Source: Pirellulales bacterium
GTDB taxonomy: Bacteria > Planctomycetota > Planctomycetia > Pirellulales > JADZDJ01
DNA: 45,754 nucleotides
Direction: 5' to 3'
Assembly: GCA_035499655.1 (NCBI GenBank)
Contig: DATJYL010000075.1
Span: forward strand, 1-45,754
This document shows, piece by piece, positions 1-8,430 of the stretch; the first letter of the stretch is position 1, and the number at the start of each line of letters is the position of its first letter. The position numbers and the translations under genes were made by a program. The notes under the pieces are model-generated. The model ran no database searches. It was not told the origin of the DNA and saw nothing but the letters and a program-made list of their open reading frames with translations.

Positions 1-603
1 GCGCCGCTGGTGTCGGCCATCGGCGTGTCGTTCATCTTCCAAAACATCGGCCTTTTGTGGAAAGGCCCGGCCGATTTAAGCGTACCCAATCTCATTTCGC
101 AGCGGAATTTACTGGGCGATTCGGCAATCACGTTCACGCCGTCCGATGCCGTACTGTTGGTGGTCGTGGCCGCAATTATGGCAGCCTTGACCGTACTGGT
201 GAAATTCACACGGCTGGGTAAATCTATGCGCGCCGTATCGCAGGACCCGGTTGCCGCGCAGTTGATGGGCATTCACGTGGAGCGGGTGATTGGCGGCACG
301 TTTCTCATCGGCGGCGCTCTGGCCGGCTTTGCTGCGGTCATCTATGCCATGTACATCGGCACCATCGGTTTTCAAATCGGCTACGTCAATGGCTTGTATG
401 CATTCACTGCCGCCGTCTTGGGCGGCATCGGCAACATTCCCGGCGCGGTGCTCGGCGGCTTGGTGCTCGGCATGGTCCGATCGTTGGGCTCAGCGTATGT
501 TGAAGAACGGTGGACTGCGGCCATCATCTTCGGCATCTTAATCGTGATTTTAATTTTCCGTCCTTCCGGATTGCTCGGCGAGCGAACTCGCGAGAAAGTC
601 TAA
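1..603 (+). CDS. livH: LivH-type ABC permease, C-terminal part (5' end outside window)
   Basis: This is the membrane permease of a branched-chain amino acid (or urea/amide) ABC importer. The reading frame is open from base 1, so the first codons here are internal and the gene starts upstream of the window. The visible 200 residues contain several hydrophobic helices, the cytoplasmic coupling segment GKSMRAVSQDPVAAQLMGI, which is the typical LivH contact with the ATPases, a Gly-rich helix AAVLGGIGNIPGAVLGG, and the usual C-terminal IFRPSGLLGE. It is followed 34 bp downstream by livM in the same direction, and then by both ATPases. The family call is firm. The substrate (leucine-type amino acid, urea or amide) cannot be read from this part, and no periplasmic binding protein is visible in the window. 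Confidence 0.93.
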   Translation, partial: APLVSAIGVSFIFQNIGLLWKGPADLSVPNLISQRNLLGDSAITFTPSDAVLLVVVAAIMAALTVLVKFTRLGKSMRAVSQDPVAAQLMGIHVERVIGGTFLIGGALAGFAAVIYAMYIGTIGFQIGYVNGLYAFTAAVLGGIGNIPGAVLGGLVLGMVRSLGSAYVEERWTAAIIFGILIVILIFRPSGLLGERTREKV

Positions 604-637
604 CCTCCACCAAAACATTGCAGCCTCGGCCAGAAAA

Positions 638-1771
638 ATGGCTCTAACCCAAAAACAACCGGCGCGCTCATTCTGGCGATGGAATCTGTTCCCGCTGGCC
701 CTGTTGGCGCTCTTTCCGGTTGCCTGTTCGCTGGCTCGTTCGATTTTCCCCAATTGGCTGGGCCCGACTTTCGGCAACTCACTGGGCGATCAACTTTCCA
801 CCCTGTTCATCTTTGCCATTCTGGCCCTGGGCTTGAACGTGGCCGTCGGTTACACAGGCTTGCTGCAATTGGGTATCGCCGCGTTCTTCGGCATTGGCGT
901 GTACATCACGGGCATTTTGCGCGTACCTTCTTATCCGTTTCAGGTGCCGTTTACCTTGGCGCTAGTGCTGTCGGCCGTGGGAGCCGGATTATGCGGTTTA
1001 ATTTTGGGCGCGCCCACCTTGCGGCTACGGGGCGATTATCTGGCCCTGGTCACGCTCGGCTTCGGCGAAGTCGTAAAAGTCACGCTTCGCAACTTGGAAG
1101 AAATCACCGCCGGCACCAAGGGGCTGAATCCCATTCCGCCGCCGCACATGCCGCAATGGCTGGCTACAGGCGTGGGCTGGCTGGGCATCGAAAACAGTTG
1201 GGAAACCGACTATCGCCTGTTCTACTTTTTAACCCTGGCCATCCTGGCGCTGATGATTGTCCTGCTGACGAACCTGGAACACTCACGATTAGGGCGCTCC
1301 TGGATTGCCATCCGCGAAGACGAGCTCGCCGCCGCCTGCATGGGCATCAATGCTCCCCGCGCCAAACTTGCCTCCTTCGCCGTCAGCGCAAGCCTGGCCG
1401 GCTTAGCGGGCTGCCTGTACGCCACCAAGCTCACCACGACGGCCGATCCTAACTCGTACGATTTCAATCGATCCATCATCATGCTTTGCTGTGTAATTCT
1501 TGGCGGCCTTGGAAGCGTGCGCGGCGTATTGTTGGGAGTATTTTTGCTGCTGGGGTTTGACAACATCCTTTCGCCCCAAATTAACTCCTGCTTGCAGTCG
1601 TGGATGCAGGGGACGAGTGGCGGGAAATTATCGCCCCTGGCAGAACGATTGTTGTCGTTCAGCAATTGGCGGTTGATGATTTTCGGATTTGCCCTGGTCG
1701 CGATGATGCGATTCCGGCCCGAAGGCTTGTGGCCTTCGGTCCGCGTTCAGCGGGAACTGCACAACCAATGA
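638..1771 (+). CDS. livM: LivM-type branched-chain amino acid ABC permease
   Basis: The second permease subunit of the Liv importer, 377 residues. It begins with a transmembrane helix (about residues 18-36) and carries the LivM core AILALGLNVAVGYTGLLQLG (about 62-81), the segment APTLRLRGDYLALVTLGFGE, and the coupling region SRLGRSWIAIREDELAAACMGI that docks onto the LivG/LivF ATPases. The C-terminus ends with a FRPEGLWP motif, as is usual for this family. The ATG at 638 fits the family length. It lies between livH (34 bp upstream) and livG (32 bp downstream), so the genes are very probably cotranscribed. Nothing is unusual in this subunit, which contrasts with the modified LivG that follows. 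Confidence 0.95.
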   Translation: MALTQKQPARSFWRWNLFPLALLALFPVACSLARSIFPNWLGPTFGNSLGDQLSTLFIFAILALGLNVAVGYTGLLQLGIAAFFGIGVYITGILRVPSYPFQVPFTLALVLSAVGAGLCGLILGAPTLRLRGDYLALVTLGFGEVVKVTLRNLEEITAGTKGLNPIPPPHMPQWLATGVGWLGIENSWETDYRLFYFLTLAILALMIVLLTNLEHSRLGRSWIAIREDELAAACMGINAPRAKLASFAVSASLAGLAGCLYATKLTTTADPNSYDFNRSIIMLCCVILGGLGSVRGVLLGVFLLLGFDNILSPQINSCLQSWMQGTSGGKLSPLAERLLSFSNWRLMIFGFALVAMMRFRPEGLWPSVRVQRELHNQ

Positions 1772-1803
1772 CACGGGCTCATTGATCGGCCAATGAACAT
1801 TAA

Positions 1804-3141
1804 ATGACCAATTCCCAACCGCTGCTCAACATCCGCAATTTGACCATGCGTTTTGGTGGTCTCACGGCCGTCAGCAAGGTTGATTTGCAGATCGAGCCGG
1901 GGAAAGTTTTCTCTGTCATCGGTCCCAACGGAGCCGGAAAAACCACCGTCTTCAACGCCATCACCGGCATTTATCAACCAACTGCCGGAACTATTCTGTT
2001 CGACGGTCGCCGCCTGCAACGCCCGGTGAATTGGCGTTTATTCGTTGCCTGTGCCCTGGTGGGCATGATCACGGCTTTGGCCGCCGTCGCCGTGAGTGCG
2101 AACATCGATGACCTGTGGCACGCCACGATCAAACGCAATTACGATTTTGCCTCGAAACAATTTCATGTTACCAAAGCCTGGAGCGATCTGTGGAGCTACT
2201 TAGATGGCGCACTGGCTGTCGAGCCGCAGCCACGCGGCCGCTGGGCCGTGGTCACGACCAATGGCGAACCATTGTTGGGCGCCACCGCCAATCAATCCGG
2301 TCGCGCCGCCGCGGAACAACAATGCCAACAACTTCAACAGTTGGTCGCCTGTGGCAAGCCGATTGAGCCTGCGATGCACGGCGATCGCTGGGCCATTATG
2401 TCCGCAGCCGGCGATCAGGTTCTAGCAGATTATGCTTCGCCCACCACCGCTTCTCGCATCGCCGCTGCCATCTACGCTGTCCGCGACGAACAGGCCGATC
2501 GGCACCGCACCGAATGGGTTACATTCATTGTCGGCCTGTTTTTGGGGATCGCGGGCACGTGTGTCGTCTGGAGCCGGGCTCGTCGCACGCCCGATGTCAT
2601 CGCTCTGGCCGGCATCGCCCGCACGTTTCAAAACATCCGTTTATTCTCCAATATGACCGTGCTGGAAAACGTTATGATCGGGCTTGATCGCAGCCAATCA
2701 CGGAACCCTTTTCGAATGATGCTCCGTACGCCCGGCATTCGCCGCGAAGAAGCAGCCCTGCGTCAAACAGCCCGCGGCGCCTTAAAGTTTGTCGAACTCG
2801 ACGCTAAATCGAACACGCTGGCCAATTCGCTGGCCTACGGCGATCAGCGGCGGCTCGAAATCGCGCGCGCTTTGGCAACCCAGCCGAAACTGCTGCTGCT
2901 GGACGAGCCGGCGGCAGGGATGAACCCGGCCGAAACGAGCGAGCTGATGCAACTCATCCGCCGTATCCGCGCCGCCGGCATTACCGTCCTGTTGATCGAA
3001 CATCACATGAATGTGGTGATGGGGATTTCAGACCGCATCGCCGTCTTGAACTACGGCCAAAAAATCGCCGAAGGCCCCCCTGAAGTTGTCCGCAATAATC
3101 CCCAAGTCGTCGAGGCCTACCTCGGCAAGGAACACGAATAA
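1804..3141 (+). CDS. livG: LivG-type ABC ATPase with membrane-spanning insertion
   Basis: ATP-binding subunit of the Liv importer, 445 residues instead of the roughly 250-260 usual for LivG. Walker A GPNGAGKT lies at residues 40-47, the Q-loop Gln at 276 (IARTFQNIRLF), the LivG-style signature LAYGDQRRLEIARAL, Walker B LLLLDEPAAGMNP and the switch His in LLIEHHM. Between the beta-subdomain and the Q-loop sits an extra block, about residues 75-261. It has two hydrophobic helices (about 77-99 and 239-256) around some 140 polar residues. Removing the block restores an ordinary LivG sequence (RRLQRP joined to TPDVIALAGIARTFQ). All catalytic motifs are intact and the frame is uninterrupted, so the gene looks functional. 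The role of the insertion is unknown. LivM lies 32 bp upstream and LivF 55 bp downstream. Confidence 0.92.
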   Translation: MTNSQPLLNIRNLTMRFGGLTAVSKVDLQIEPGKVFSVIGPNGAGKTTVFNAITGIYQPTAGTILFDGRRLQRPVNWRLFVACALVGMITALAAVAVSANIDDLWHATIKRNYDFASKQFHVTKAWSDLWSYLDGALAVEPQPRGRWAVVTTNGEPLLGATANQSGRAAAEQQCQQLQQLVACGKPIEPAMHGDRWAIMSAAGDQVLADYASPTTASRIAAAIYAVRDEQADRHRTEWVTFIVGLFLGIAGTCVVWSRARRTPDVIALAGIARTFQNIRLFSNMTVLENVMIGLDRSQSRNPFRMMLRTPGIRREEAALRQTARGALKFVELDAKSNTLANSLAYGDQRRLEIARALATQPKLLLLDEPAAGMNPAETSELMQLIRRIRAAGITVLLIEHHMNVVMGISDRIAVLNYGQKIAEGPPEVVRNNPQVVEAYLGKEHE

Positions 3142-3196
3142 ATTTGTACTCATCCGCCGCCGCCGGCGACTCAGCAAAAATCGATTCACTCGCCAC

Positions 3197-3910
3197 ATGA
3201 CCGCACTCCTCTCCATCAATAACGCCGATGCCGGTTACGGATCGATCGAGGTCCTCAAAAATGTTTCGCTCGAAGTGCGCGCCGGAGAAATTGTTACTAT
3301 CATCGGCGCTAATGGAGCCGGCAAAACAACCACGCTAATGTGCATTTCTGGCGTCAACCGCTTGCGGTCTGGCAATGTTGTATTTCAAGGGCGGGAAATC
3401 CATCACTTGCCGCCGCATGAAATCGTGCGTTTAGGTTTATGCCAATCGCCCGAGGGACGAAAAATCTTTCCACGATTAACGGTGTTGGAAAATTTAGAAC
3501 TGGGGGCCATCGCTCGGCACGATCATGCCGACATCCGCCGAGATTTGGATCGAGTTTATGGACTGTTCCCCATCCTACGGGAACGCGCCAAGCAGGCCGG
3601 CGGCACACTTTCCGGCGGCGAGCAGCAAATGCTGGCCGTCGCCCGGGCGCTCATGGGCCGCCCTAAATTGCTGCTCCTGGACGAACCCTCGCTGGGTTTG
3701 GCTCCCCTGATCGTGGCGAAAATTTTTGAAGTCATCCGCCAACTCAATCAGGAAGGAATCGCCGTGCTGCTTGTAGAGCAAAATGCCCGAATGGCATTAA
3801 AATTGGCCCATCGCGGCTACGTACTGGAGACGGGCCGCATCACCACCAGCGCCCCGGCGGCAGAATTGCTCAACGATCAACGAGTGAAAGACGCATACCT
3901 GGGCGAATGA
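3197..3910 (+). CDS. livF: LivF-type ABC ATPase
   Basis: Second ATPase of the Liv importer, 237 residues from the ATG at 3197, which matches the family length. The frame stays open upstream to a start inside livG, but those residues do not resemble LivF, so the internal ATG is chosen. Motifs: Walker A GANGAGKTTT, Q-loop region GLCQSPEGRKIFPRLTVLENL, signature LSGGEQQMLAVARAL, Walker B LLLLDEPSLGLAP and the switch His replaced by Gln in LLVEQNARMAL, the normal state in LivF. It is the last gene of the run; the next gene lies on the opposite strand and converges on it. Unlike LivG it has no insertion, so the pair of ATPases is structurally asymmetric. Confidence 0.95.
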   Translation: MTALLSINNADAGYGSIEVLKNVSLEVRAGEIVTIIGANGAGKTTTLMCISGVNRLRSGNVVFQGREIHHLPPHEIVRLGLCQSPEGRKIFPRLTVLENLELGAIARHDHADIRRDLDRVYGLFPILRERAKQAGGTLSGGEQQMLAVARALMGRPKLLLLDEPSLGLAPLIVAKIFEVIRQLNQEGIAVLLVEQNARMALKLAHRGYVLETGRITTSAPAAELLNDQRVKDAYLGE

Positions 3911-3981
3911 ATTGCCAACAGTGGGTCCGGTTGTCTACGGTTGTTTGGTCGTGTCAGATTTCTATTTCCGGCACAGCAATA

Positions 3982-4016
3982 TTCTGCCTTCTGCTTTCCG
4001 CCTTTTGCCTTCTACC
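3982..4016. repeat. Imperfect tandem heptamer tract (TTCTGCC-like, five units)
   Basis: Five consecutive seven-base units, ttctgcc, ttctgct, ttccgcc, ttttgcc and ttctacc, fill the gap between the converging livF and PP2C/kinase genes. No convincing terminator hairpin was seen here. Similar heptamer tracts of different sequence occur elsewhere in the window (see findings). Confidence 0.7.
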
Positions 4017-4021
4017 TTCCC

Positions 4022-5806
4022 TTAATGCTTCATCCACGGATGGTTATACAGTAAGTACATCAGGCCAAAAACAACTACCGGTACTAATGCAAAGAAAATT
4101 ATCATCCGCGCGGTTCGCCATTTGGTTTTCCAGACCACTGGCGGCCGCAAGCGTTCGTGCCGGCCGGTTAGGGGCACGTTGTCCGGCGCGTCTAAATCGG
4201 CTTTCATTTCCGCCGCCGAAGCGTAACGCTTGTCCGGATCTTGCTCCATCGCGTGCAGAATGATTTCTTCCAAGTGCGGCGAAAGCTCCTTGTTCCGTTT
4301 GCGCGGAGCGATTGGGTCGCCCCCCAGCCGCGCGTTCATAATCAAGTATGGGTTCGCGCCGTCAAACGGCGGGCTGCCGGTCACCATTTCGTACAACATC
4401 GCGCCTAAAGCGTAAATGTCGGTGCGGGCGTCGCCGCGCTTCCCTTTGACCTGCTCCGGCGCCATGTAATCGGGCGTGCCCATCGATGGGGAAAATCCAG
4501 CGAACGTCAATCGCCGCAACCCTTCGGCCTTGGCGATGCCAAAATCCATAATCCGCAGGCCGCCTCCCTTCAGCAGCATAATATTTTCCGGCTTCAAGTC
4601 CCGGTGTACGATGCCTTTGTCGTGCATGTAAGCCAGCGCGTCGCAAATTTGGCTGGTAATTTTTAAGGCATCGGCCACAGGCATCACGCCGTAACTGCGC
4701 ATGACTTGCCGCAGTGTTTTTCCTTCCAGCAATTCCATGGCGATGTACGGCCGGCTTTTTTTCCCGTCCACGGGAATCATGCGCAAGATATTCGGGTGCT
4801 GCAGCATCTTGCCGATTTCTTCTTCTCGCTGGAACCGTGAGAAGAAGGCCGGATCGCTTTCGAACTGCATGAACGGCACTTTCACGGCCACAATTTCGCC
4901 AGTTTGGCGGTCGAGCGCTTTGAAAATCGAAGCCATGCCGCTGCGGCTGATCACGCTTTGCAGCTCGAAGCGGTCGTCCAGCACTTGGCCGAGTTCGGTT
5001 TCTGTCATGGCTGGAGGAGGCTCATCATAAACCGGCAATCCGCGGTAGTAACGCACCTGAGTTACACTGTCGATCACCGCCACTTGCACTGATAAATTGT
5101 CGCTGGTTTTGCGCCGCTCGGCCAGCTCGATCAATTGCTTGCACGCTTCTTCCGGCGTGGCGTGCGTGACAATTTCCAAAATTTCATCGTCGGTGATGCA
5201 GGCGTACAATCCATCGGAGCATTGCACCAAATAATCGCCGCGGTTCACCGTGCGGGTGTAAAAATCAACTTGAACTGTCGGCTCCTTGCCGATGCTGCGG
5301 GTCAGCACGCAGCGCATTTCGCTCGTGGCCGCCTCCAACGGCGAGAGTAATCCCATTTTGACTTGCGAGGCCGCATAATTGTGGTCGGCGGTCACCTGCT
5401 CGATGCGACCATTTTGAATCAGGTATACACGGCAATCGCCAACGTGACCTATCGTCAGTTCGTCATGACGAAATATCGAAACGGTCAGCGTCGTGGCCAT
5501 GCGACCCACGCCGCGGTTCGTCATGCCCCGGTCGTACACCGCCACATTGGCGGCCGTGATCATTTTCCACAGAACTTGCCTGGCAGGAGTCTCCGGCTTG
5601 ACTTCCAAAAACCGTCGCAACGCCACTTCCACGGCCAATTGGCTGGCCTGCTCCCCATCGCCGTGGCCACCGACGCCATCGGCCAGGGCCAACACCGTTC
5701 CCCGAGTTATACGGTCTTCTTCATTTTCGGGCTCCCAATGCCCCACCCAGTCTTCGTTGTTTGGGCGTGGGCCCATCGACGACTGTTGGGCGAACGTCAA
5801 CTTCAT
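4022..5806 (-). CDS. Bifunctional PP2C phosphatase / Ser-Thr protein kinase, membrane anchored
   Basis: A 594-residue fusion of two opposing enzymes. Residues 1-245 form a PP2C-type phosphatase with metal-binding Asp residues in LADGVGGHGDGE (D43), GHVGDCRVYL (D124), CSDGL (D198) and SDNLSV (D236). Residues about 280-545 form a Hanks-type kinase: Lys309 in VAVKV, HRDLKPEN (D403), DFGIAK (D421) and TPDYMAPEQ. The glycine-rich loop is degenerate (SRSGMASIF). One transmembrane helix at about 568-587 anchors it, leaving a very short tail outside, so there is no sensor domain. It is divergent from the APC permease across a 655-bp gap. In Pseudomonas a protein of this architecture sits beside nitrate/nitrite assimilation genes, and the neighbouring nitrogen transporters here suggest a similar link. 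That link is inference; the enzyme families are clear. Confidence 0.92.
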   Translation of the reverse strand: MKLTFAQQSSMGPRPNNEDWVGHWEPENEEDRITRGTVLALADGVGGHGDGEQASQLAVEVALRRFLEVKPETPARQVLWKMITAANVAVYDRGMTNRGVGRMATTLTVSIFRHDELTIGHVGDCRVYLIQNGRIEQVTADHNYAASQVKMGLLSPLEAATSEMRCVLTRSIGKEPTVQVDFYTRTVNRGDYLVQCSDGLYACITDDEILEIVTHATPEEACKQLIELAERRKTSDNLSVQVAVIDSVTQVRYYRGLPVYDEPPPAMTETELGQVLDDRFELQSVISRSGMASIFKALDRQTGEIVAVKVPFMQFESDPAFFSRFQREEEIGKMLQHPNILRMIPVDGKKSRPYIAMELLEGKTLRQVMRSYGVMPVADALKITSQICDALAYMHDKGIVHRDLKPENIMLLKGGGLRIMDFGIAKAEGLRRLTFAGFSPSMGTPDYMAPEQVKGKRGDARTDIYALGAMLYEMVTGSPPFDGANPYLIMNARLGGDPIAPRKRNKELSPHLEEIILHAMEQDPDKRYASAAEMKADLDAPDNVPLTGRHERLRPPVVWKTKWRTARMIIFFALVPVVVFGLMYLLYNHPWMKH

Positions 5807-6461
5807 CTGCTAAATGACTCCGCTGTAAACGGCTGATCGGTGGACTGGATTAGAACCACCGCCTATTTTTTCGCTGTTGTTTGCCCGGCCCACTATATCA
5901 AAAGTTATTCACAATACAGGACGGGTAAAAAAGACGCCTGCAGGACGACCTGTTCGGCGCAAACGCCCCACTTCATGGCAATACTTGCCTGATTCGTTAG
6001 CATATTTTTTATGCACGAGCTGTCCGACGCACGCCAGATAATATCGTCTAAAACATTATGAATCAAACACTTATAAAAACAACGAAGGCGATAAAGATTT
6101 TCTAAACTCTGCTGGTACGTTACTTGCAAAATAAACGCCGCATTAAGAAACAGGGCACAGGCGGAGGCGGATTGTCCATGGCCAGCGCGACTACGCGCGA
6201 GAAGGGACTTCTCCAAGAGATCAACGCGTGCATATCGGACGGGAAAAATTCGTACGGCCCCCCGGGCTGACAGATTGTTCCCGCTGGTGTTTCGTTCTCT
6301 TTCCTTCTCGATGCCCAAACCGCGCTCGGTCTGTGAGGCGGTCGGACGATGTGTTTGCTAACGTGTTTTTAGGCGAGGTGTTGTTTCGTAGCCGCAGTCC
6401 CTGTTTCGACTCCTTCCAGGCGTTTGTTCCCATCCTTCTGGCAAATTGAACGAGGTGTTGC
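5807..6461. other. Divergent intergenic region between kinase and permease
   Basis: This 655-bp gap between the PP2C/kinase and the permease contains no convincing gene. Open frames on the minus strand (for example 5905-6318) have no family resemblance and lie across the promoter. It holds the sigma-54 promoter at 6113-6128, then a predicted leader of about 320 nt. That leader includes two adjacent small hairpins near 6185-6215: GCGCG/CGCGC with a 4-nt loop, then GAGAAG/CTTCTC with a 3-nt loop. Their function is unknown. The kinase promoter must lie in the left part but was not recognised. Confidence 0.6.
6113..6128 (+). promoter_or_regulatory. Sigma-54 (-24/-12) promoter upstream of APC permease
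   Basis: The 16 bases TGGTACGTTACTTGCA match the sigma-54 consensus TGGCACG-N4-TTGCA at all key positions except C to T in the -24 element. The GG (6114-6115) and GC (6126-6127) pairs are separated by exactly 10 bp. Transcription would start near 6139, leaving a leader of about 320 nt before the permease start. An enhancer-binding activator site was not identified. Confidence 0.75.
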
Positions 6462-8387
6462 ATGTCTGCTGATCCTTCCTCTGGCCCGGTAATGAAAAAG
6501 ACGCTCGGTCTCACCGGGCTAACGATGAACGCCATGGCGCTCATCGCCCCAGGCGCGTTTTTGTGGTTGACGTTGGTAGAACAGTCCCAATATGGGGCTC
6601 CCACGGCCGGGTGCGCAATTTGGTTTGGCATTTTCGCAGCCGTTTTGCTGTGTTATGCCACTGCCATTTCTTATGCCGAATTGTCCAAGCTTTATCCCGG
6701 AGCGGGTTCATCATATTTTTTTGCCGAACAAGCATTTCTCTCGAAAACCCATGCCTATAAATTCGCACGACTTGCCAAATTCGTCATCGGCTGGGCAAGC
6801 CACTTATATTACTGGGTTTATCCAGGGCTGATGGTAGGGGTTACCGGTATTTTCATCGGTTACATCGCGGGTACGCTGATGCCCGACACGTTCAGCAATG
6901 CCGTCGGCAGCCCAACATTGATGATTGGTTTCTGCGTCTTTTTCTCAGCCTTTGTTTCCTACATTGCCTATCGCGGAGTCGTTGGTTCCACGGGAGTCAA
7001 TATCGCAGTCAACGTCATTCAAATCACGGCGCTGTTGATTTTCTCAGTCATTGCCATTGGTTACCGATTGAATCATGGGGAAGGCTCCGTCGGTTGGACT
7101 TTAGATCCCGATGGTTACCCCATCAATTACAACATTGCCAATGATAAAGATGGCAAACCGATTAAGGATGATAAAACCGGGCACTATCAACCGGATGTGG
7201 TCAAGGACGACAAGGGCAACCCGGTCATGGACAAAGACGGCAAACCGCAGATTTCGTACTTGACTCTCAACTACGCAGGACAAGGTTTCCAACAGTTACC
7301 ATCGGACCCGAACGATCCCAAAAGTGAAAAGCAAGATACGTTCCAATTTCACGAATCTGCCGTGTCGGTAATCGCGCCTCATCTAAGCGGCGAGCATGGC
7401 AATCCTACATTTTTGGTCGTACAAGCCTGCATCGCAATTCTCATCCTAGTGGGCTTTGAATCGGTCACTTCGTTGGGCGAAGAAGCCAAGGATGCCAAGC
7501 GCGATATTCCCCGCGCGGTGTTGTTGGCGTTGTTCGTTCAAGGCGTAATTTGTTACTTATTCGAATACTTTGCCGCGGGCTACTTCCTCAATCCGGCTTA
7601 CCCGATTACAACTGCCGCAGGTTCAAGCGCCCCCTTAGCAGATATGATGTTGTTGGCCGGAACTTGGTTCTTTGGCAGCGCCAGTGCTGCAAAAACCTTC
7701 ATGTTGGTCGAAGCGGTCACCGTGTTCCTGGCTTTGATTGGCACAACTCTGTCGTGCATGAATACCGGCGCGCGAGTGACTTATGCCATGGGTCGCGATG
7801 ACGAAGTTCCTTCCCATTTCGGCATGTTGCACGGGAAAAATCTGACGCCACATCGGGCCATCTGGACGCTCTGTTTTGTTTCAATGTTCTTTGGGATTAT
7901 TACCGTTCTGTGGTATTTATGCGGACCTGGGGCCACCGCAGGGCTCGATACCGCTCTGTCGGACACCCAGAAGGCCAGCATCTGGTATCCAGCCTTTTTG
8001 GTGCATTCGTTCGCAGCAGCGCAGAATATTCCGAACAGCTTCCTGATCGTCACTTTGGTAAGCAACTTCGGAACATTCATGCTCTATGGCCTCACCTGCT
8101 TTATCGCCATTGTGGCCTTTAGAGAGCATCACACTTTCAGCGGAATTAAACACATGTTTATTCCGCTGTTTGGCATATTCGCTAATTTGGCGTGCATGGT
8201 GTGTTACCTCGTAGGGCCATTCTTTATCGCGGGAATGAGCAAGCTGGAGCCTTTTATCGCCTTGGGGGTCGCTGGAGTCTGGGGCGTTTATGGCGTCTTC
8301 TACTTCGTCACTTCCGGCAAGAAGAAAGGCAAAACATCGTTTGTCAGTTCCGCCGATGCAGCTTCTCGCAAGGTTTCCCCTGCCTAA
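6462..8387 (+). CDS. APC-superfamily amino acid permease with Asp-rich loop insertion
   Basis: A 641-residue secondary transporter of the amino acid-polyamine-organocation superfamily. It opens with KKTLGLTGLTMNAMALIAPGAF, the usual first helix with its unwound Gly segment, and continues with about 12 helices including GFESVTSLGEEAKDAKRDIP, the conserved APC loop. Between residues about 205 and 317 lies a hydrophilic insertion with three copies of a DKDGKP-like motif (about 228-233, 249-254, 257-262) and many Asp/Lys residues, resembling DxDG calcium-binding loops. Codon use resembles the neighbours. A sigma-54 promoter lies about 330 bp upstream and a strong terminator follows. The substrate is not identifiable; nitrogen-regulated amino acid uptake is the likely role (inference). 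Confidence 0.85.
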   Translation: MSADPSSGPVMKKTLGLTGLTMNAMALIAPGAFLWLTLVEQSQYGAPTAGCAIWFGIFAAVLLCYATAISYAELSKLYPGAGSSYFFAEQAFLSKTHAYKFARLAKFVIGWASHLYYWVYPGLMVGVTGIFIGYIAGTLMPDTFSNAVGSPTLMIGFCVFFSAFVSYIAYRGVVGSTGVNIAVNVIQITALLIFSVIAIGYRLNHGEGSVGWTLDPDGYPINYNIANDKDGKPIKDDKTGHYQPDVVKDDKGNPVMDKDGKPQISYLTLNYAGQGFQQLPSDPNDPKSEKQDTFQFHESAVSVIAPHLSGEHGNPTFLVVQACIAILILVGFESVTSLGEEAKDAKRDIPRAVLLALFVQGVICYLFEYFAAGYFLNPAYPITTAAGSSAPLADMMLLAGTWFFGSASAAKTFMLVEAVTVFLALIGTTLSCMNTGARVTYAMGRDDEVPSHFGMLHGKNLTPHRAIWTLCFVSMFFGIITVLWYLCGPGATAGLDTALSDTQKASIWYPAFLVHSFAAAQNIPNSFLIVTLVSNFGTFMLYGLTCFIAIVAFREHHTFSGIKHMFIPLFGIFANLACMVCYLVGPFFIAGMSKLEPFIALGVAGVWGVYGVFYFVTSGKKKGKTSFVSSADAASRKVSPA

Positions 8388-8430
8388 CTGATTGTCTGAT
8401 GTTACGTTTCGGTGGTTTAACCTAAACTTG

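Noticed and set aside
1804-3141. LivG length explained by a frameshift or by two fused separate genes
   Set aside because: A single uninterrupted frame holds all ATPase motifs in order, and the extra block sits cleanly in one loop.
5976-5988. TGGCA-TAC-TTGC motif resembling a sigma-54 promoter
   Set aside because: The GG and GC pairs are only 8 bp apart instead of 10. The better match at 6113-6128 has the exact spacing.
5905-6318. Open frame of 137 codons on the minus strand
   Set aside because: No family resemblance, and it overlaps the permease promoter and leader. Composition is not protein-like.
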